NCBI GenBank assembly: GCA_965250025.1 | Contig: OZ252283.1 | Span: forward strand, 1,612,001 to 1,676,000 | From: CBDDLD01 sp965250025 | Lineage (GTDB): Bacteria > Bacteroidota > Bacteroidia > Flavobacteriales > Flavobacteriaceae | DNA length: 64,000 nt | Direction of reading: 5' to 3' | In this document: one piece after another, positions 52,950-61,797 of the stretch | Position numbering within the stretch: position 1 is the stretch's first letter | Layout of the letters: the number at the start of each line of letters is the position of its first letter | Position numbers and translations under genes: made by a program | The notes under the pieces: generated by a model | Database searches by the model: none | The model's input: only the letters and a program-made list of their open reading frames with translations | Told to the model about the DNA's origin: nothing

Positions 52950-53822
52950 TTAATTTGCGGGTAAAAAGCCCATTTTACCCATTTGATAATCTCTCATAGC
53001 TTCCAATATCTCTGTCTGTGTGTTCATGACGTAGGGCCCCCAGGATGTTACTTTTTCATCTAATGGTGTCCCAGATAAGAATAGAAGTTTACTATTTGTT
53101 TCTGATTTTAAAACGACGCCTTCACCATCGGAATTGAACTGAACCATCTGAATGTCATCCAATTTTAACATCTCTGAATCATTTATCGTTACGTTACCGT
53201 TGATAAGATAGATCAAGCCTTGATGCTCCTGTGAATATTTCAAATGATATTCTCCAGAAGGTTTCATGTCAATCATAAAGGCATTCACAGAGGTTTGTGT
53301 TGCTATTTTACCATTTTGATCTTCCAAACGGCCTGCTATCACCTTTATATGAACTGTACCATCAGAATTTACTACCGTATTAAAGTCCTCAGATTTACCA
53401 TGTTGATAATTGGGCGTTATCATTTTCTTTTCGGCAGGTAAATTCAACCATAACTGTATGCCTTCTATAGTACCTCCCTGTTTCACAAATGCTTTTGAAG
53501 GGCTTTCTGCATGGATTATGCCTCGGCCGGCAGTAGTCCATTGTACATCTCCTGCTTTAACAACACTTTCATTACCCAATGAGTCACGATGCAATTGTTC
53601 GCCTTGAATTAAAAAAGTTACAGGTTCAAAACCACGATGAGGGTGTGGCCCCAAATCAAATGGATTATGCGCTTCATTTATTTCATATGGTCCGTAATGA
53701 TGCAATAAAATAAAAGGATCTATGATTTCAAATTCATTTGATGGCAAAGGCTGCCTTAATTGTATTGGCCCCATATCGACATAATCACTACGTCCCCTAT
53801 TTTTGATTGTATTTCGTTTCAT
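52950..53822 (-). CDS. Pirin family protein
   Basis: A 290-residue pirin with cupin motif LGPHPHRGFEPVTFLIQGE near residue 57 and GRGIIHAESPSK near 98, and a C-terminal pirin half (about 190-290). It is the first gene of a two-pirin unit behind a perfect 20-base palindrome (53843-53862), and is followed by the YhaK-type pirin. Probable role in defence against electrophiles or oxidised aromatics, by context. Confidence 0.92.
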   Translation of the reverse strand: MKRNTIKNRGRSDYVDMGPIQLRQPLPSNEFEIIDPFILLHHYGPYEINEAHNPFDLGPHPHRGFEPVTFLIQGEQLHRDSLGNESVVKAGDVQWTTAGRGIIHAESPSKAFVKQGGTIEGIQLWLNLPAEKKMITPNYQHGKSEDFNTVVNSDGTVHIKVIAGRLEDQNGKIATQTSVNAFMIDMKPSGEYHLKYSQEHQGLIYLINGNVTINDSEMLKLDDIQMVQFNSDGEGVVLKSETNSKLLFLSGTPLDEKVTSWGPYVMNTQTEILEAMRDYQMGKMGFLPAN

Positions 53823-53842
53823 CTTAAACGCCTTTCTTTATT

Positions 53843-53862
53843 ATATTTTCCATGGAAAATAT
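53843..53862. promoter_or_regulatory. MarR-type operator, copy 1
   Basis: ATATTTTCCATGGAAAATAT is a perfect 20-base palindrome between the MarR gene and the pirin gene it probably regulates, 21 bases before the pirin ATG. The same TATTTTCC-N2-GGAAAATA core recurs at 55187-55204. Confidence 0.65.
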
Positions 53863-53875
53863 TTGATTAAAAAAT

Positions 53876-54313
53876 TTATCTCATTTTATCAAGAAGATCA
53901 CTTAGTTGTTTTGCTTCTGCTTCACTTAAGTTCTTCAACAAGTCTTTATTAAAATTAGCAGGAATAGAAGCTAAAAGATCTATGCCTTGTTTGGTTATGG
54001 CTATTTTGACTACGCGTCTGTCGTTCTCAGAATGGAATCGTTCAATATAATTCTTAGCACACAATTTATCCATTAATCGAGTGGCATTAGGAGAGCGCTC
54101 TAACATTCGATCTTTTATTGTTTGCACACGTAGTGGTTCGCCCGCACCTCTTAAAATCCTCAAGATGTTATACTGTTGTGGCGAAATACCATAATTTTTG
54201 AAAAACTCATTTTGACAGCTCGATATCCAATTTGCGGTATATATAATATTTAACAGGGCTTTCACTCTATTATTTTCAAATTTCGAATTGATATCTTTCG
54301 CTAAATCTCCCAT
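53876..54313 (-). CDS. MarR family transcriptional regulator
   Basis: A 145-residue winged-helix repressor. The DNA-binding part reads YNILRILRGAGEPLRVQTIKDRMLERSPNATRLMDKLCAKNYIERFHSENDRRVVKIAITKQG (parts), with the DR wing. A cysteine at position 34 (SCQNEFF) and one in CAKNY could serve as redox or electrophile sensors, as in quinone-sensing MarR proteins, but this is inference. It is transcribed downstream of the reductase and GNAT genes (7-base gap) and lies next to its presumed operators. Confidence 0.92.
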   Translation of the reverse strand: MGDLAKDINSKFENNRVKALLNIIYTANWISSCQNEFFKNYGISPQQYNILRILRGAGEPLRVQTIKDRMLERSPNATRLMDKLCAKNYIERFHSENDRRVVKIAITKQGIDLLASIPANFNKDLLKNLSEAEAKQLSDLLDKMR

Positions 54314-54320
54314 AGTTTTT

Positions 54321-54605
54321 CTAAATTAATACATCTGAATATTCAGAGCGTTTTCTAAATACAGCTTTTGCAAACGGACATAATGGTAATACGCTCAATT
54401 GCTTTGCTCGGGCGTAGATTACAGCAGCTTCCACCAATTTATAACCTACACCTTGCCCTTTAAGTGAGACATCGACTTCAGTATGATCGATAATTATCTT
54501 ATCAGGATCCGCATGAATATAAGTCATTAATCCTTTTTTAACACCATTAATTTCATAAAAGAACTCCCCTTTTTTGCCGTCATCTGATTGTTGTATCTTC
54601 ATCAT
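54321..54605 (-). CDS. Small GNAT acetyltransferase (YidJ/PF14542-like)
   Basis: A 94-residue minimal acetyltransferase with the acetyl-CoA loop in EVDVSLKGQGVGYKLVEAAVIYAR and the final LSVLPLCPFAKAVFRK motif that marks the small YidJ/Gcn5-like group (PF14542). Substrate unknown. Its ATG overlaps the stop of the flavin reductase gene by one base (TAATG) and the MarR gene follows after 7 bases. Confidence 0.9.
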   Translation of the reverse strand: MMKIQQSDDGKKGEFFYEINGVKKGLMTYIHADPDKIIIDHTEVDVSLKGQGVGYKLVEAAVIYARAKQLSVLPLCPFAKAVFRKRSEYSDVLI

Positions 54606-55135
54606 TATAACGCTGTTTCAAATTGACTTACTTTTTGTTTTAAATCTGAATCCAATTCTGAATTAGAGATTGCTTTATTTTCAAAATTCTGATAAAACCC
54701 CGGCAGACTGAAGGTCGCTGTTACATTGGCACCGTGTCTTGGGAAACGGTCTGCTGCCATTTCTAATACAGAAGCTCCTCCTCTTCCTCCCGGTGAAGTT
54801 GCCATAAGCAACATTGGTTTTTCCAAAAATGTGTTTTGTTCTACTCTCGAAGCCCAATCAAAAATATTCTTGAAAGCCGATGTATAAGCGCCATTGTATT
54901 CTGCTAAAGAAACTACCAAACCATCGGATTCTCTTATCAGCTGTACAAAATCTTCAGCAAGTTTAGGAAAACCTGAATTATTTTCTCTGTCTGAACTGTA
55001 CAGTGGCATTTCAAAATCATTAAGATCTATAAGTGTTACTTGAACATTATCAAGTAAAGATGTTACATAGCTTACCAATTGTTTATTTATGGATGTGCTA
55101 CTGTTACTTCCTGCAAATGCTAATACTTTTTTCAT
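54605..55135 (-). CDS. NADPH-dependent FMN reductase family protein
   Basis: A 176-residue flavodoxin-like reductase of the NADPH:FMN/azo/quinone reductase family. The phosphate loop is AFAGSNSSTSINKQL at the N-terminus; the flavin-binding segments are LVVSLAEYNGAYTSAFKNIFDWAS and MATSPGGRGGASVLE. It probably reduces quinones or azo compounds in the cytosol. It heads an operon with GNAT and MarR genes, and its promoter carries the MarR-type operator over the -33 box. Confidence 0.92.
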   Translation of the reverse strand: MKKVLAFAGSNSSTSINKQLVSYVTSLLDNVQVTLIDLNDFEMPLYSSDRENNSGFPKLAEDFVQLIRESDGLVVSLAEYNGAYTSAFKNIFDWASRVEQNTFLEKPMLLMATSPGGRGGASVLEMAADRFPRHGANVTATFSLPGFYQNFENKAISNSELDSDLKQKVSQFETAL

Positions 55136-55165
55136 TATGAGTTGATATTATTTAAAATTACATTA

Positions 55166-55196
55166 CAAATGTATTGAAAAAATATTTATTTTCCAA
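55166..55196 (-). promoter_or_regulatory. Promoter of the flavin reductase operon
   Basis: On the minus strand TTG (55196-55194), exactly 20 bases, then TACATTTG (55173-55166). The TTG is the centre of the palindrome at 55187-55204, so a bound repressor would cover the -33 element. Confidence 0.7.
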
Positions 55197-55204
55197 GGAA
55201 AATA
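55187..55204. promoter_or_regulatory. MarR-type operator, copy 2
   Basis: TATTTTCCAAGGAAAATA has the same 8-base arms as the palindrome at 53843-53862 with a different 2-base centre. It overlaps the -33 box of the flavin reductase promoter, as expected for repression. Confidence 0.65.
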
Positions 55205-55283
55205 TTACCAAGGAGTTATTTTTAAAAATAATTAACAAAAAAAAGTGTCCGAAGACACTTTTAAAATACTATTAACTTCAATT

Positions 55284-57032
55284 TTATAATTTGACGACCT
55301 TTCTACTTACACGACCTGATCTGCTTTCAAAAACAAAATGCAAGACGCCATACCATTGGTTATCTAACGTAAAATTTAAAATGCCTTTTCCACCATCTAT
55401 GATTTTACTATACAGTCGTTGTCCAAGATCATTATAAATGTATACCGATAAAGGACCTTGGATATTTTTTAAGTTAAACGATACTTCATCACGTGCTGGA
55501 TTAGGATAAGGTGACGAAATAGCGTTCAATGCCAATTCATCTACAGACAAAGTATTTACTGCTGTTGTCCAATATCCGGCTGGTGCTACTAAAGGTCTGG
55601 TTAATTGCTTTCCTGATATTGCTTCTGCCTCTATGTAATAATCAATATTTGTTGCACTAGCAGCAAGAGGAAGATCAACCGTCCAATCATCTCCAGCAAC
55701 ATAACTCATTGTAGCTTCATTGAAGGTAGTTGTGCCTTCTTCTCTCCAAAATACTTTCGCTGTATTAATTCCTGAAATGTGTTTAATCATTGCATCAATA
55801 CTTACCGTTGAGCCCATAGAAACATTTTCAACAGGTTGATGAACGATCCATAAAGGATCCGCTACTCCAATTGTGTGTGTAATACAATGTATAGCTCCAC
55901 TTAAAGCAATTAAATTTTCACCTGCATTATCCACATCAATACCAACCACATTATATCCCGGCATTAATTCTTGATACTTTGCTAAGGCCGGACCGTCTAC
56001 TGCTGGCCTATATGTTGGTACTAATATCGATTTATTTATAATAAGTGAGTTGCTATATGTTCTGTAGTGCCCACCTGTATCCGGATAAAGTCCAGAAGTA
56101 CTTGATGGTGCATCGATCCACTCCACTTTATAAGGTGTTCCAAATGGAGATTGAAAATTATTCAGCACGTATTGAATATTAGCTTCAATCTGCGGACCAT
56201 CTGCAACACCATCAGGGTATTTGCTGACCAATAAGGTTTCCTCATCCAATAGTTTCATGTGCATATCAATATGGTGAATTCCGTCATATGGTAAGATCGG
56301 CATCTTGATGTAATTATCGATACCCATATAGTTGAGCATAATATTGTCAATTTCACTTTCTGTTTTTGCTGTTACCCCATATGGGTTACCAGGTTCATTT
56401 TCTTCAAGAATAAGTTCGGATGCAAAAGCATTTCCAAGCCCATCAGACATAAAATTCCCACCTGTATTCACAAGATCATTAGCACCAGAAATGGTTTCAT
56501 AAATAGGCACACTCAACATGCTGGCATGAGATACTGGCATGGCATCATCATAAGGTCTGGGACGGTTGTAAATCCAATCGACTAAAGCACGTTCACCAAC
56601 ATCATTAGAATAAATTGTATTTCCGGCATAATCTCTCATCCAAATTGTATTCGATTGAACATTTAAAAAGGAAACATTAGTAAGGTCTACACCATTAGAG
56701 GTTAAATAACTCGATACACCTGTTTGGTCTTGAGTGGCTATAATGACTTTGCATTCAGACACACCTACCTGAACGATCTGGCGTAAAATATTCTGAAAGC
56801 TTGGAGTCCAGCGTACCACCAAGTATTCCACTTCTTCCCACTCTGCTGCAGTTCTTATCGGACCTGTAGGCGCTTGAGTAACAAAAGCATTTCTAAATTG
56901 ATATTGAGATACAATAGATCTTTCGGTTTCTGTCAGTGCTTTTGGAAGAGGTGTTTCTTCCTGAGCAAATGTTAGAACAGACATAAATAAGATAAAAACA
57001 ACCAGAGCGAATTGTTGCTTAATAGGCTTCAT
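55284..57032 (-). CDS. Secreted peptidylarginine deiminase-like enzyme with T9SS domain
   Basis: A 582-residue protein: signal peptide (1-23), guanidino-group-modifying catalytic domain (about 55-395), an Ig-like domain (about 400-490), and a type A T9SS sorting domain (from about 500; ISSPYPNPARDEVSFNLK). This is the architecture of Porphyromonas PPAD. Catalytic residues are D134 (WMRDYAG), H254 and D256 (HHIDMHMKL), N328 (YSNSLI) and C383 (GAIHCITH). R157 and R159 (NRPRP) lie at the spacing of the two PPAD arginines that bind the peptide C-terminus, favouring peptidylarginine over agmatine. It should be surface-exposed or released. Confidence 0.85.
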   Translation of the reverse strand: MKPIKQQFALVVFILFMSVLTFAQEETPLPKALTETERSIVSQYQFRNAFVTQAPTGPIRTAAEWEEVEYLVVRWTPSFQNILRQIVQVGVSECKVIIATQDQTGVSSYLTSNGVDLTNVSFLNVQSNTIWMRDYAGNTIYSNDVGERALVDWIYNRPRPYDDAMPVSHASMLSVPIYETISGANDLVNTGGNFMSDGLGNAFASELILEENEPGNPYGVTAKTESEIDNIMLNYMGIDNYIKMPILPYDGIHHIDMHMKLLDEETLLVSKYPDGVADGPQIEANIQYVLNNFQSPFGTPYKVEWIDAPSSTSGLYPDTGGHYRTYSNSLIINKSILVPTYRPAVDGPALAKYQELMPGYNVVGIDVDNAGENLIALSGAIHCITHTIGVADPLWIVHQPVENVSMGSTVSIDAMIKHISGINTAKVFWREEGTTTFNEATMSYVAGDDWTVDLPLAASATNIDYYIEAEAISGKQLTRPLVAPAGYWTTAVNTLSVDELALNAISSPYPNPARDEVSFNLKNIQGPLSVYIYNDLGQRLYSKIIDGGKGILNFTLDNQWYGVLHFVFESRSGRVSRKVVKL

Positions 57033-57347
57033 AATATGTTAAGTTTAGGTAGATAAGAGATTATTTAAAGTGGGAATAATATGCATAGATAGAACACTGA
57101 ATTCATGCTGAGTCATTTCAGCATAGTTGGCGGTAATAAAATTCGTAGCAGTTCATAGTACAAGAATATAAAACAAATCGTTTAAAAGCAAATTTTACCG
57201 ATTAATTACACGTTGTTATTTGTATTACCTTAATATACTGACCTTTGAAAAAATCACTAATTATTAAACATCTTATTGTTTTTTGTAGAACTTGAGTTCG
57301 TTTTTAAATCATAATGTTTCGTAAATTCGTAACAAATTAAAAAAGCA
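57033..57347. other. Intergenic region between divergent genes
   Basis: No open frame of note and no full TAnnTTTG promoter on either strand. The only structure is a small hairpin ATGCTGA-gtcatt-TCAGCAT (57105-57124) without a T-run. Promoters for both the deiminase and carboxylase genes must lie here but I cannot place them. Confidence 0.5.
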
Positions 57348-58976
57348 ATGGATATAAACTTCAACAAAAACGAAGATCATAATAAACTTCTACTCTCAGA
57401 ACTCAAAAAACGATTGGCAAAAGTTAAGCTGGGCGGTGGTACTAAAAGTATTGAAAAACACCATTCTAAAGGAAAAATGACGGCCAGAGAACGTATCGAT
57501 TATTTGCTGGACAACAAATCAAAATCTATAGAAATTGGTGCTTTTGCAGGTGAAGGTATGTATGAAGATTATGGTGGATGCCCCTCAGGAGGTGTTGTTG
57601 TTAAGATGGGTTATATTAAAGGTAAGCAATGTATTGTTGTTGCAAACGATGCCACAGTAAAAGCTGGTGCCTGGTTTCCAATTACAGGTAAAAAGAATCT
57701 CAGAGCACAAGAAATTGCAATAGAAAACAGACTTCCTATTATATATCTTGTAGATAGTGCTGGTGTGTTTTTACCTATGCAAGATGAAATATTTCCTGAT
57801 AAAGAACATTTTGGGCGTATTTTTAGAAATAATGCCGTTATGAGCAGTATGGGTATTACACAAATTGCTGCTGTTATGGGAAGCTGTGTCGCTGGCGGTG
57901 CCTACTTGCCTATTATGAGTGATGAAGCTCTTATTGTTGACAAAACCGGAAGTATTTTTTTAGCTGGCAGCTATTTGGTCAAAGCAGCCATAGGTGAAAC
58001 TATTGATAACGAAACTCTTGGAGGCGCTACAACGCATTGTGAAATTTCGGGAGTTACGGATTACAAAGCTAGGGATGACAAAGATGCTCTGGACACTATT
58101 AAAAGTATTGTTGATAAGATTGGAGATTATAACAAAGCCGGGTTTAACAGAGTCGCCAGTACTGCTCCAAAAGAAAGCCCTGAAGCTATTTATGGCATTC
58201 TACCCAAGAGTCGTGCGGACCAATATGATATGAAAGGCATTATTAAATGTTTGGTTGATAATTCAGAATTCGAAGAGTATAAAGAAGGTTATGGTAAAAC
58301 CATTATTACCGCTTATGCAAGAATTGACGGTTGGGCCGTTGGTATCGTAGCCAATCAAAGACAACTTGTAAAAACTAAAAAAGGAGAAATGCAGTTTGGC
58401 GGTGTCATTTATAACGACTCCGCAGATAAAGCCACACGATTTATTGCCAATTGTAATCAGAAAAAAATACCGTTGGTGTTCTTACAGGATGTTACCGGTT
58501 TTATGGTCGGTAGTAAAAGTGAACATAGCGGCATTATTAAAGACGGTGCCAAAATGGTAAATGCAGTTAGTAATTCTGTAGTACCAAAATTCACCATTGT
58601 TATAGGTAATAGCTATGGTGCCGGTAATTATGCCATGTGTGGAAAAGCCTATGACCCCAGACTTATTGCCGCATGGCCAAGTGCTGAGCTTGCTGTAATG
58701 AGTGGTAATTCTGCCGCTAAGGTCTTATTACAGATAGAAACAGCGTCCTTAAAGAAGAAAGGCGAAACCATTACCAAAGAAAAAGAAGAAGCTCTATTTA
58801 ACAAGATTAAATCCAGATACGATAATCAGGTTTCTCCATATTATGCAGCTTCCCGCATATGGACCGATGCTATCATTGATCCTCTGGATACAAGAACATG
58901 GATAAGCATGGGTATTGAAGCTGCAGATCATGCGCCTATAGAAAAGCCTTTTAATTTAGGTGTTCTACAAGTATAA
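57348..58976 (+). CDS. Acyl-CoA carboxylase beta subunit (carboxyltransferase)
   Basis: A 542-residue carboxyltransferase of the propionyl-/methylcrotonyl-CoA carboxylase family, which moves carboxyl from biotin to an acyl-CoA. Characteristic segments: KGKMTARERIDYLLD near residue 45, GCPSGGVVVKMGYIKG, VDSAGVFLPMQDEIFPDKEHFGRIF, MGSCVAGGAYLPIMSDE (oxyanion region) and the later FLQDVTGFMVGSKSEHSGIIKDGAKMV and NSYGAGNYAMCGKAYDPR. No alpha (biotin carboxylase) subunit is in the window. The MFS gene starts one base after its stop. Confidence 0.93.
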   Translation: MDINFNKNEDHNKLLLSELKKRLAKVKLGGGTKSIEKHHSKGKMTARERIDYLLDNKSKSIEIGAFAGEGMYEDYGGCPSGGVVVKMGYIKGKQCIVVANDATVKAGAWFPITGKKNLRAQEIAIENRLPIIYLVDSAGVFLPMQDEIFPDKEHFGRIFRNNAVMSSMGITQIAAVMGSCVAGGAYLPIMSDEALIVDKTGSIFLAGSYLVKAAIGETIDNETLGGATTHCEISGVTDYKARDDKDALDTIKSIVDKIGDYNKAGFNRVASTAPKESPEAIYGILPKSRADQYDMKGIIKCLVDNSEFEEYKEGYGKTIITAYARIDGWAVGIVANQRQLVKTKKGEMQFGGVIYNDSADKATRFIANCNQKKIPLVFLQDVTGFMVGSKSEHSGIIKDGAKMVNAVSNSVVPKFTIVIGNSYGAGNYAMCGKAYDPRLIAAWPSAELAVMSGNSAAKVLLQIETASLKKKGETITKEKEEALFNKIKSRYDNQVSPYYAASRIWTDAIIDPLDTRTWISMGIEAADHAPIEKPFNLGVLQV

Positions 58977-58977
58977 T

Positions 58978-60252
58978 ATGCAAAAGGATGCTTCTCAAAA
59001 ACAGCCTATTTATGTCATAATACTATTAATATTAGCGGCTGAAGCTGTTTTTATTTTACCTTTTGTATTGCAGCGCATCTTCAGGCCTACGTTCTTGGAA
59101 GTCTTCAGTATTAATAACGAAGACATCGGTTATTGTTTTTCTGTCTATGGTATAATAGCTCTGTTTTCATACCTGTTTGGTGGACCGCTGGCTGATAAAT
59201 TTCATCCTAAAAATTTAATGTCCGCTGCGTTAATGCTCACTGCCATTGGAGGGTTCTATTTTGCTACTTTTCCTGAGTATCCGCAATTGAAAATCTTATA
59301 TGGTTACTGGGGCTTTACTACGATATTTTTATTTTGGGCAGCCATGATCAAAGCCACCAGAATGTGGGGCGGAAAAAGTAAACAAGGGATTGCTTTTGGT
59401 TTTCTTGATGGTGGCAGAGGCTTAGTTGCTGCCGGTTTTGGATCTGTTGGTGTATTGATATTCTCATTATTTATCAATACAGAGATTTCTGAAAGTACAT
59501 TATTGGAACGCCAGCATGCCTTTAAACAGGTTATACTCACCTGCTCAGTTATAGTCTGCATTATTGCTGTATTGGTCTTTTTCTTTTTAAAGCCTTTAAA
59601 GAATAAGGATAAGATTACTAATAAAGGACTTCCTAAGTTCTCGGACTTTAAATGGCTTCTCAAATTACCATCTATAAGGTTACTAATGCTCATTATCTTA
59701 TGTGCCTATACCGGATATAAAGCTACCGATCTATTTACCTTATATGCAACTGATGTTATGGCATATGATGCTATTGAATCTGCCAGCGTGGGCACTTCTC
59801 TACTCTATATAAGGCCTGTTATTGGAGTTATTATTGGGTTTATGGCTGACAAAACCCGCGCTTCTCTATGGTTGATTATCGGGTTCTTCCTCACTACCCT
59901 ATCTAGTATCATATTTGCTTTAAATATCATTAATGATAGTACTACACTACTATTTATCATTAATATAGTATTGATCGCTATTGGCGTATATTCTTGCCGT
60001 GTATTGTATTTTGCCACACTCGAAGAGGCAAAAATACCTCTAACCATGACTGGTACGGCTGTCGGTCTTGTATCTATTACAGGATATACTCCTGATATCT
60101 TTTCCGGACCTATGTTTGGTATTTTGCTTGACAATCCTGATAAAGTTTTAGGGCTGCAACAGTCTTTTTTGGTACTTTCCGGATTCAGTATCGTTGGTTT
60201 AATTGCTGCGCTATGGTTTTATAACATCTCCAAAAATAAAAAGAGCACTTAA
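58978..60252 (+). CDS. MFS transporter
   Basis: A 424-residue major facilitator with about 12 membrane helices and the MFS loop motif FGGPLADKFHPKNLM between helices 2 and 3, as well as GFMADKTRASLWL in the second half. It resembles the NarK/glycerol-3-phosphate-like group only broadly; substrate unknown. The ATG at 58978 is chosen since the longer frame from 58960 overlaps the carboxylase gene. Coupling with the carboxylase suggests uptake or export of a carboxylic acid; inference. Confidence 0.9.
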   Translation: MQKDASQKQPIYVIILLILAAEAVFILPFVLQRIFRPTFLEVFSINNEDIGYCFSVYGIIALFSYLFGGPLADKFHPKNLMSAALMLTAIGGFYFATFPEYPQLKILYGYWGFTTIFLFWAAMIKATRMWGGKSKQGIAFGFLDGGRGLVAAGFGSVGVLIFSLFINTEISESTLLERQHAFKQVILTCSVIVCIIAVLVFFFLKPLKNKDKITNKGLPKFSDFKWLLKLPSIRLLMLIILCAYTGYKATDLFTLYATDVMAYDAIESASVGTSLLYIRPVIGVIIGFMADKTRASLWLIIGFFLTTLSSIIFALNIINDSTTLLFIINIVLIAIGVYSCRVLYFATLEEAKIPLTMTGTAVGLVSITGYTPDIFSGPMFGILLDNPDKVLGLQQSFLVLSGFSIVGLIAALWFYNISKNKKST

Positions 60253-60264
60253 TAGTGCTCTTTA
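60241..60264. terminator. Intrinsic terminator including the MFS stop codon
   Basis: AAGAGCACT-taat-AGTGCTCTT is a perfect 9-base stem whose loop holds part of the TAA stop of the MFS gene; a short T-run follows. Confidence 0.8.
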
Positions 60265-60286
60265 GTATTATTATATGTGTAAATGC

Positions 60287-60469
60287 TTAGTGCGAAGCAG
60301 CTTCGCGCTTAGCCTTTTTTTCTGCCATTATTTCTTTAAATCTTTCAATTGAAGATCCAAAAATCCAGTAAGGAATTACAAAAGTTAATAGAAATATCAT
60401 TAACCAAAATCCGATAGTGAGTATTGTTAAAAAAGCTAAAAATCCTAAGTACTGATCAAAGTCAAACAT
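60287..60469 (-). CDS. Small membrane protein
   Basis: A 60-residue protein with two hydrophobic stretches (YLGFLAFLTILTIGFWLMIFLLTFVIPYWIFG) and a charged C-terminus (FKEIMAEKKAKREAASH). The start is ATG 60469 rather than the GTG at 60490, because a full promoter -7 box (60497-60490) overlaps that GTG. Family not recognised. Confidence 0.7.
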   Translation of the reverse strand: MFDFDQYLGFLAFLTILTIGFWLMIFLLTFVIPYWIFGSSIERFKEIMAEKKAKREAASH

Positions 60470-60489
60470 GTCATTTAATTTTATGTCCA

Positions 60490-60520
60490 CAAAGATATAA
60501 CCAAATTATAAGTTATACAA
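60490..60520 (-). promoter_or_regulatory. Promoter of the small membrane protein gene
   Basis: TTG (60520-60518), exactly 20 bases, then TATCTTTG (60497-60490) on the minus strand. It fixes the start of the gene at ATG 60469, about 14 bases after the predicted transcript start. Confidence 0.65.
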
Positions 60521-60558
60521 TAGACCTAATCACTTTTATTAACAGGAAATGAACATTA

Positions 60559-60921
60559 TTAAATGGCTTTAATCAGCAGTTCGGCTGTTGCCGGATTAGT
60601 AGCCAAAGGAATATCGTGCACATCGCATAACCGCATCAACATTAAGATATCTGGTTCATGCGGATGCTTATCTAAAGGGTCTCTAAAAAATAAAACTACA
60701 TTGCATTTTCCTTCTGCAACTCTTGCAGCAATTTGAGCATCGCCTCCCAAAGGGCCAGATAATAGTGGTAAAACCTGAAATCCTGCCTTTTCTACTTGCT
60801 TTCCTGTAGTACCTGTAGCTATCAAGTTGATATTCTTCTTATGAAGTGTCTCCCGATGTGCGTTTAAGAACTGAACCATTTCAGCTTTTTTCCCATCGTG
60901 AGCAATTATCGCTATCTCCAT
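60559..60921 (-). CDS. mgsA: Methylglyoxal synthase
   Basis: A 120-residue enzyme that converts dihydroxyacetone phosphate to methylglyoxal and phosphate, a bypass of lower glycolysis used when phosphate is short or sugar phosphates accumulate. Motifs: HDGKK (8-12), TGTTGK (36-41), SGPLGGDAQI with catalytic D61, FFRDPL, and HPHEPD with H88 and D91, at a constant offset of ten from the E. coli residues D71, H98 and D101. It ends one base before the start of no further gene on this strand and follows the kinase gene after one base. Confidence 0.95.
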   Translation of the reverse strand: MEIAIIAHDGKKAEMVQFLNAHRETLHKKNINLIATGTTGKQVEKAGFQVLPLLSGPLGGDAQIAARVAEGKCNVVLFFRDPLDKHPHEPDILMLMRLCDVHDIPLATNPATAELLIKAI

Positions 60922-60922
60922 A

Positions 60923-61783
60923 CTATAAATTCTTTATATGATAATCTACCAGACCTTCAATAGGTCTTCTGATAAAGTTTCCTACCTTAAATCCATATTC
61001 TAAAGCCACATCATTAATTTCTTCCTGAGAAAAATATGCAATTGAGCCTGCAAAATGTACCGGACAAGATTTCAACTCTTCTTTAAATTGCATGACCATA
61101 TTTTCAACGAACAAGCAGATTCCTTTCTTTATCAGATTTCTTATGTATTCCGAATCTTTATTCAGGAACATAAATTCTGCAAAATTCGCCAAATAAGCAT
61201 TTGGGTTGGCTTGTTTATATAAATTGTACTTTATAAAGTCAGCATCAAGATTATATTTATGCTCAAAAGCCAGTTTTATGGTTTGTGGCATTTTATTGAA
61301 ATAGTAATCTCTTATCAATTGTTTTCCATAATAATTACCACTGGCATCGTCCATTAGGGTATAGCCCAAACTTTTGACGCGTTGGTGCAATTGATCACCA
61401 TCAAAATAACTGCAATTAGATCCTGTACCCATAATACAAACAACAGCGGCCTCATCATTATGGTTGAGTGCTGCTCTTACAGCAGCCATAGTATCCTCCT
61501 GCACTTCAACTTTGGCATTTACAAAAATGTATTGCAATACGTGAGTTAGCATGGTACGCGGTTTCTCTGTTCCACAACCTGCACCATAGAAGAACACATG
61601 AGTTACTTCAGATTTATAACGCATCAATTCTTCACTTTCATTGATGATTTTCTTTAGCTTTTCTTCAGTAAGTATGGCAGGGTTTAGCCCTTTAGTTCTA
61701 ATCTTCTCTGCCAATTGCCGACCAGTATCATCAATGGCTATCCAATCGCATTTTGTTGAACCACTATCCGTGATTAAAATCAT
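60923..61783 (-). CDS. BadF/BadG/BcrA-type ATPase, N-acetylglucosamine kinase-like
   Basis: A 286-residue actin-fold ATPase. The phosphate-1 loop DSGSTKCDWIAID at the N-terminus and the middle IMGTGSNCSYFDG and DDASGNYYGK segments match eukaryotic-type N-acetylglucosamine kinases of the BadF/BadG family. Expected to phosphorylate GlcNAc or a related amino sugar. The start follows the terminator of gapA after about 20 bases, and mgsA follows after a single base, so these two form a unit of their own. Confidence 0.85.
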   Translation of the reverse strand: MILITDSGSTKCDWIAIDDTGRQLAEKIRTKGLNPAILTEEKLKKIINESEELMRYKSEVTHVFFYGAGCGTEKPRTMLTHVLQYIFVNAKVEVQEDTMAAVRAALNHNDEAAVVCIMGTGSNCSYFDGDQLHQRVKSLGYTLMDDASGNYYGKQLIRDYYFNKMPQTIKLAFEHKYNLDADFIKYNLYKQANPNAYLANFAEFMFLNKDSEYIRNLIKKGICLFVENMVMQFKEELKSCPVHFAGSIAYFSQEEINDVALEYGFKVGNFIRRPIEGLVDYHIKNL

Positions 61784-61797
61784 AATTATATCTTAAA

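Noticed and set aside
57105..57124. Hairpin ATGCTGA...TCAGCAT as terminator or operator
   Set aside because: No T-run, only 7-base arms, not near a recognised promoter and not repeated elsewhere that I could see.
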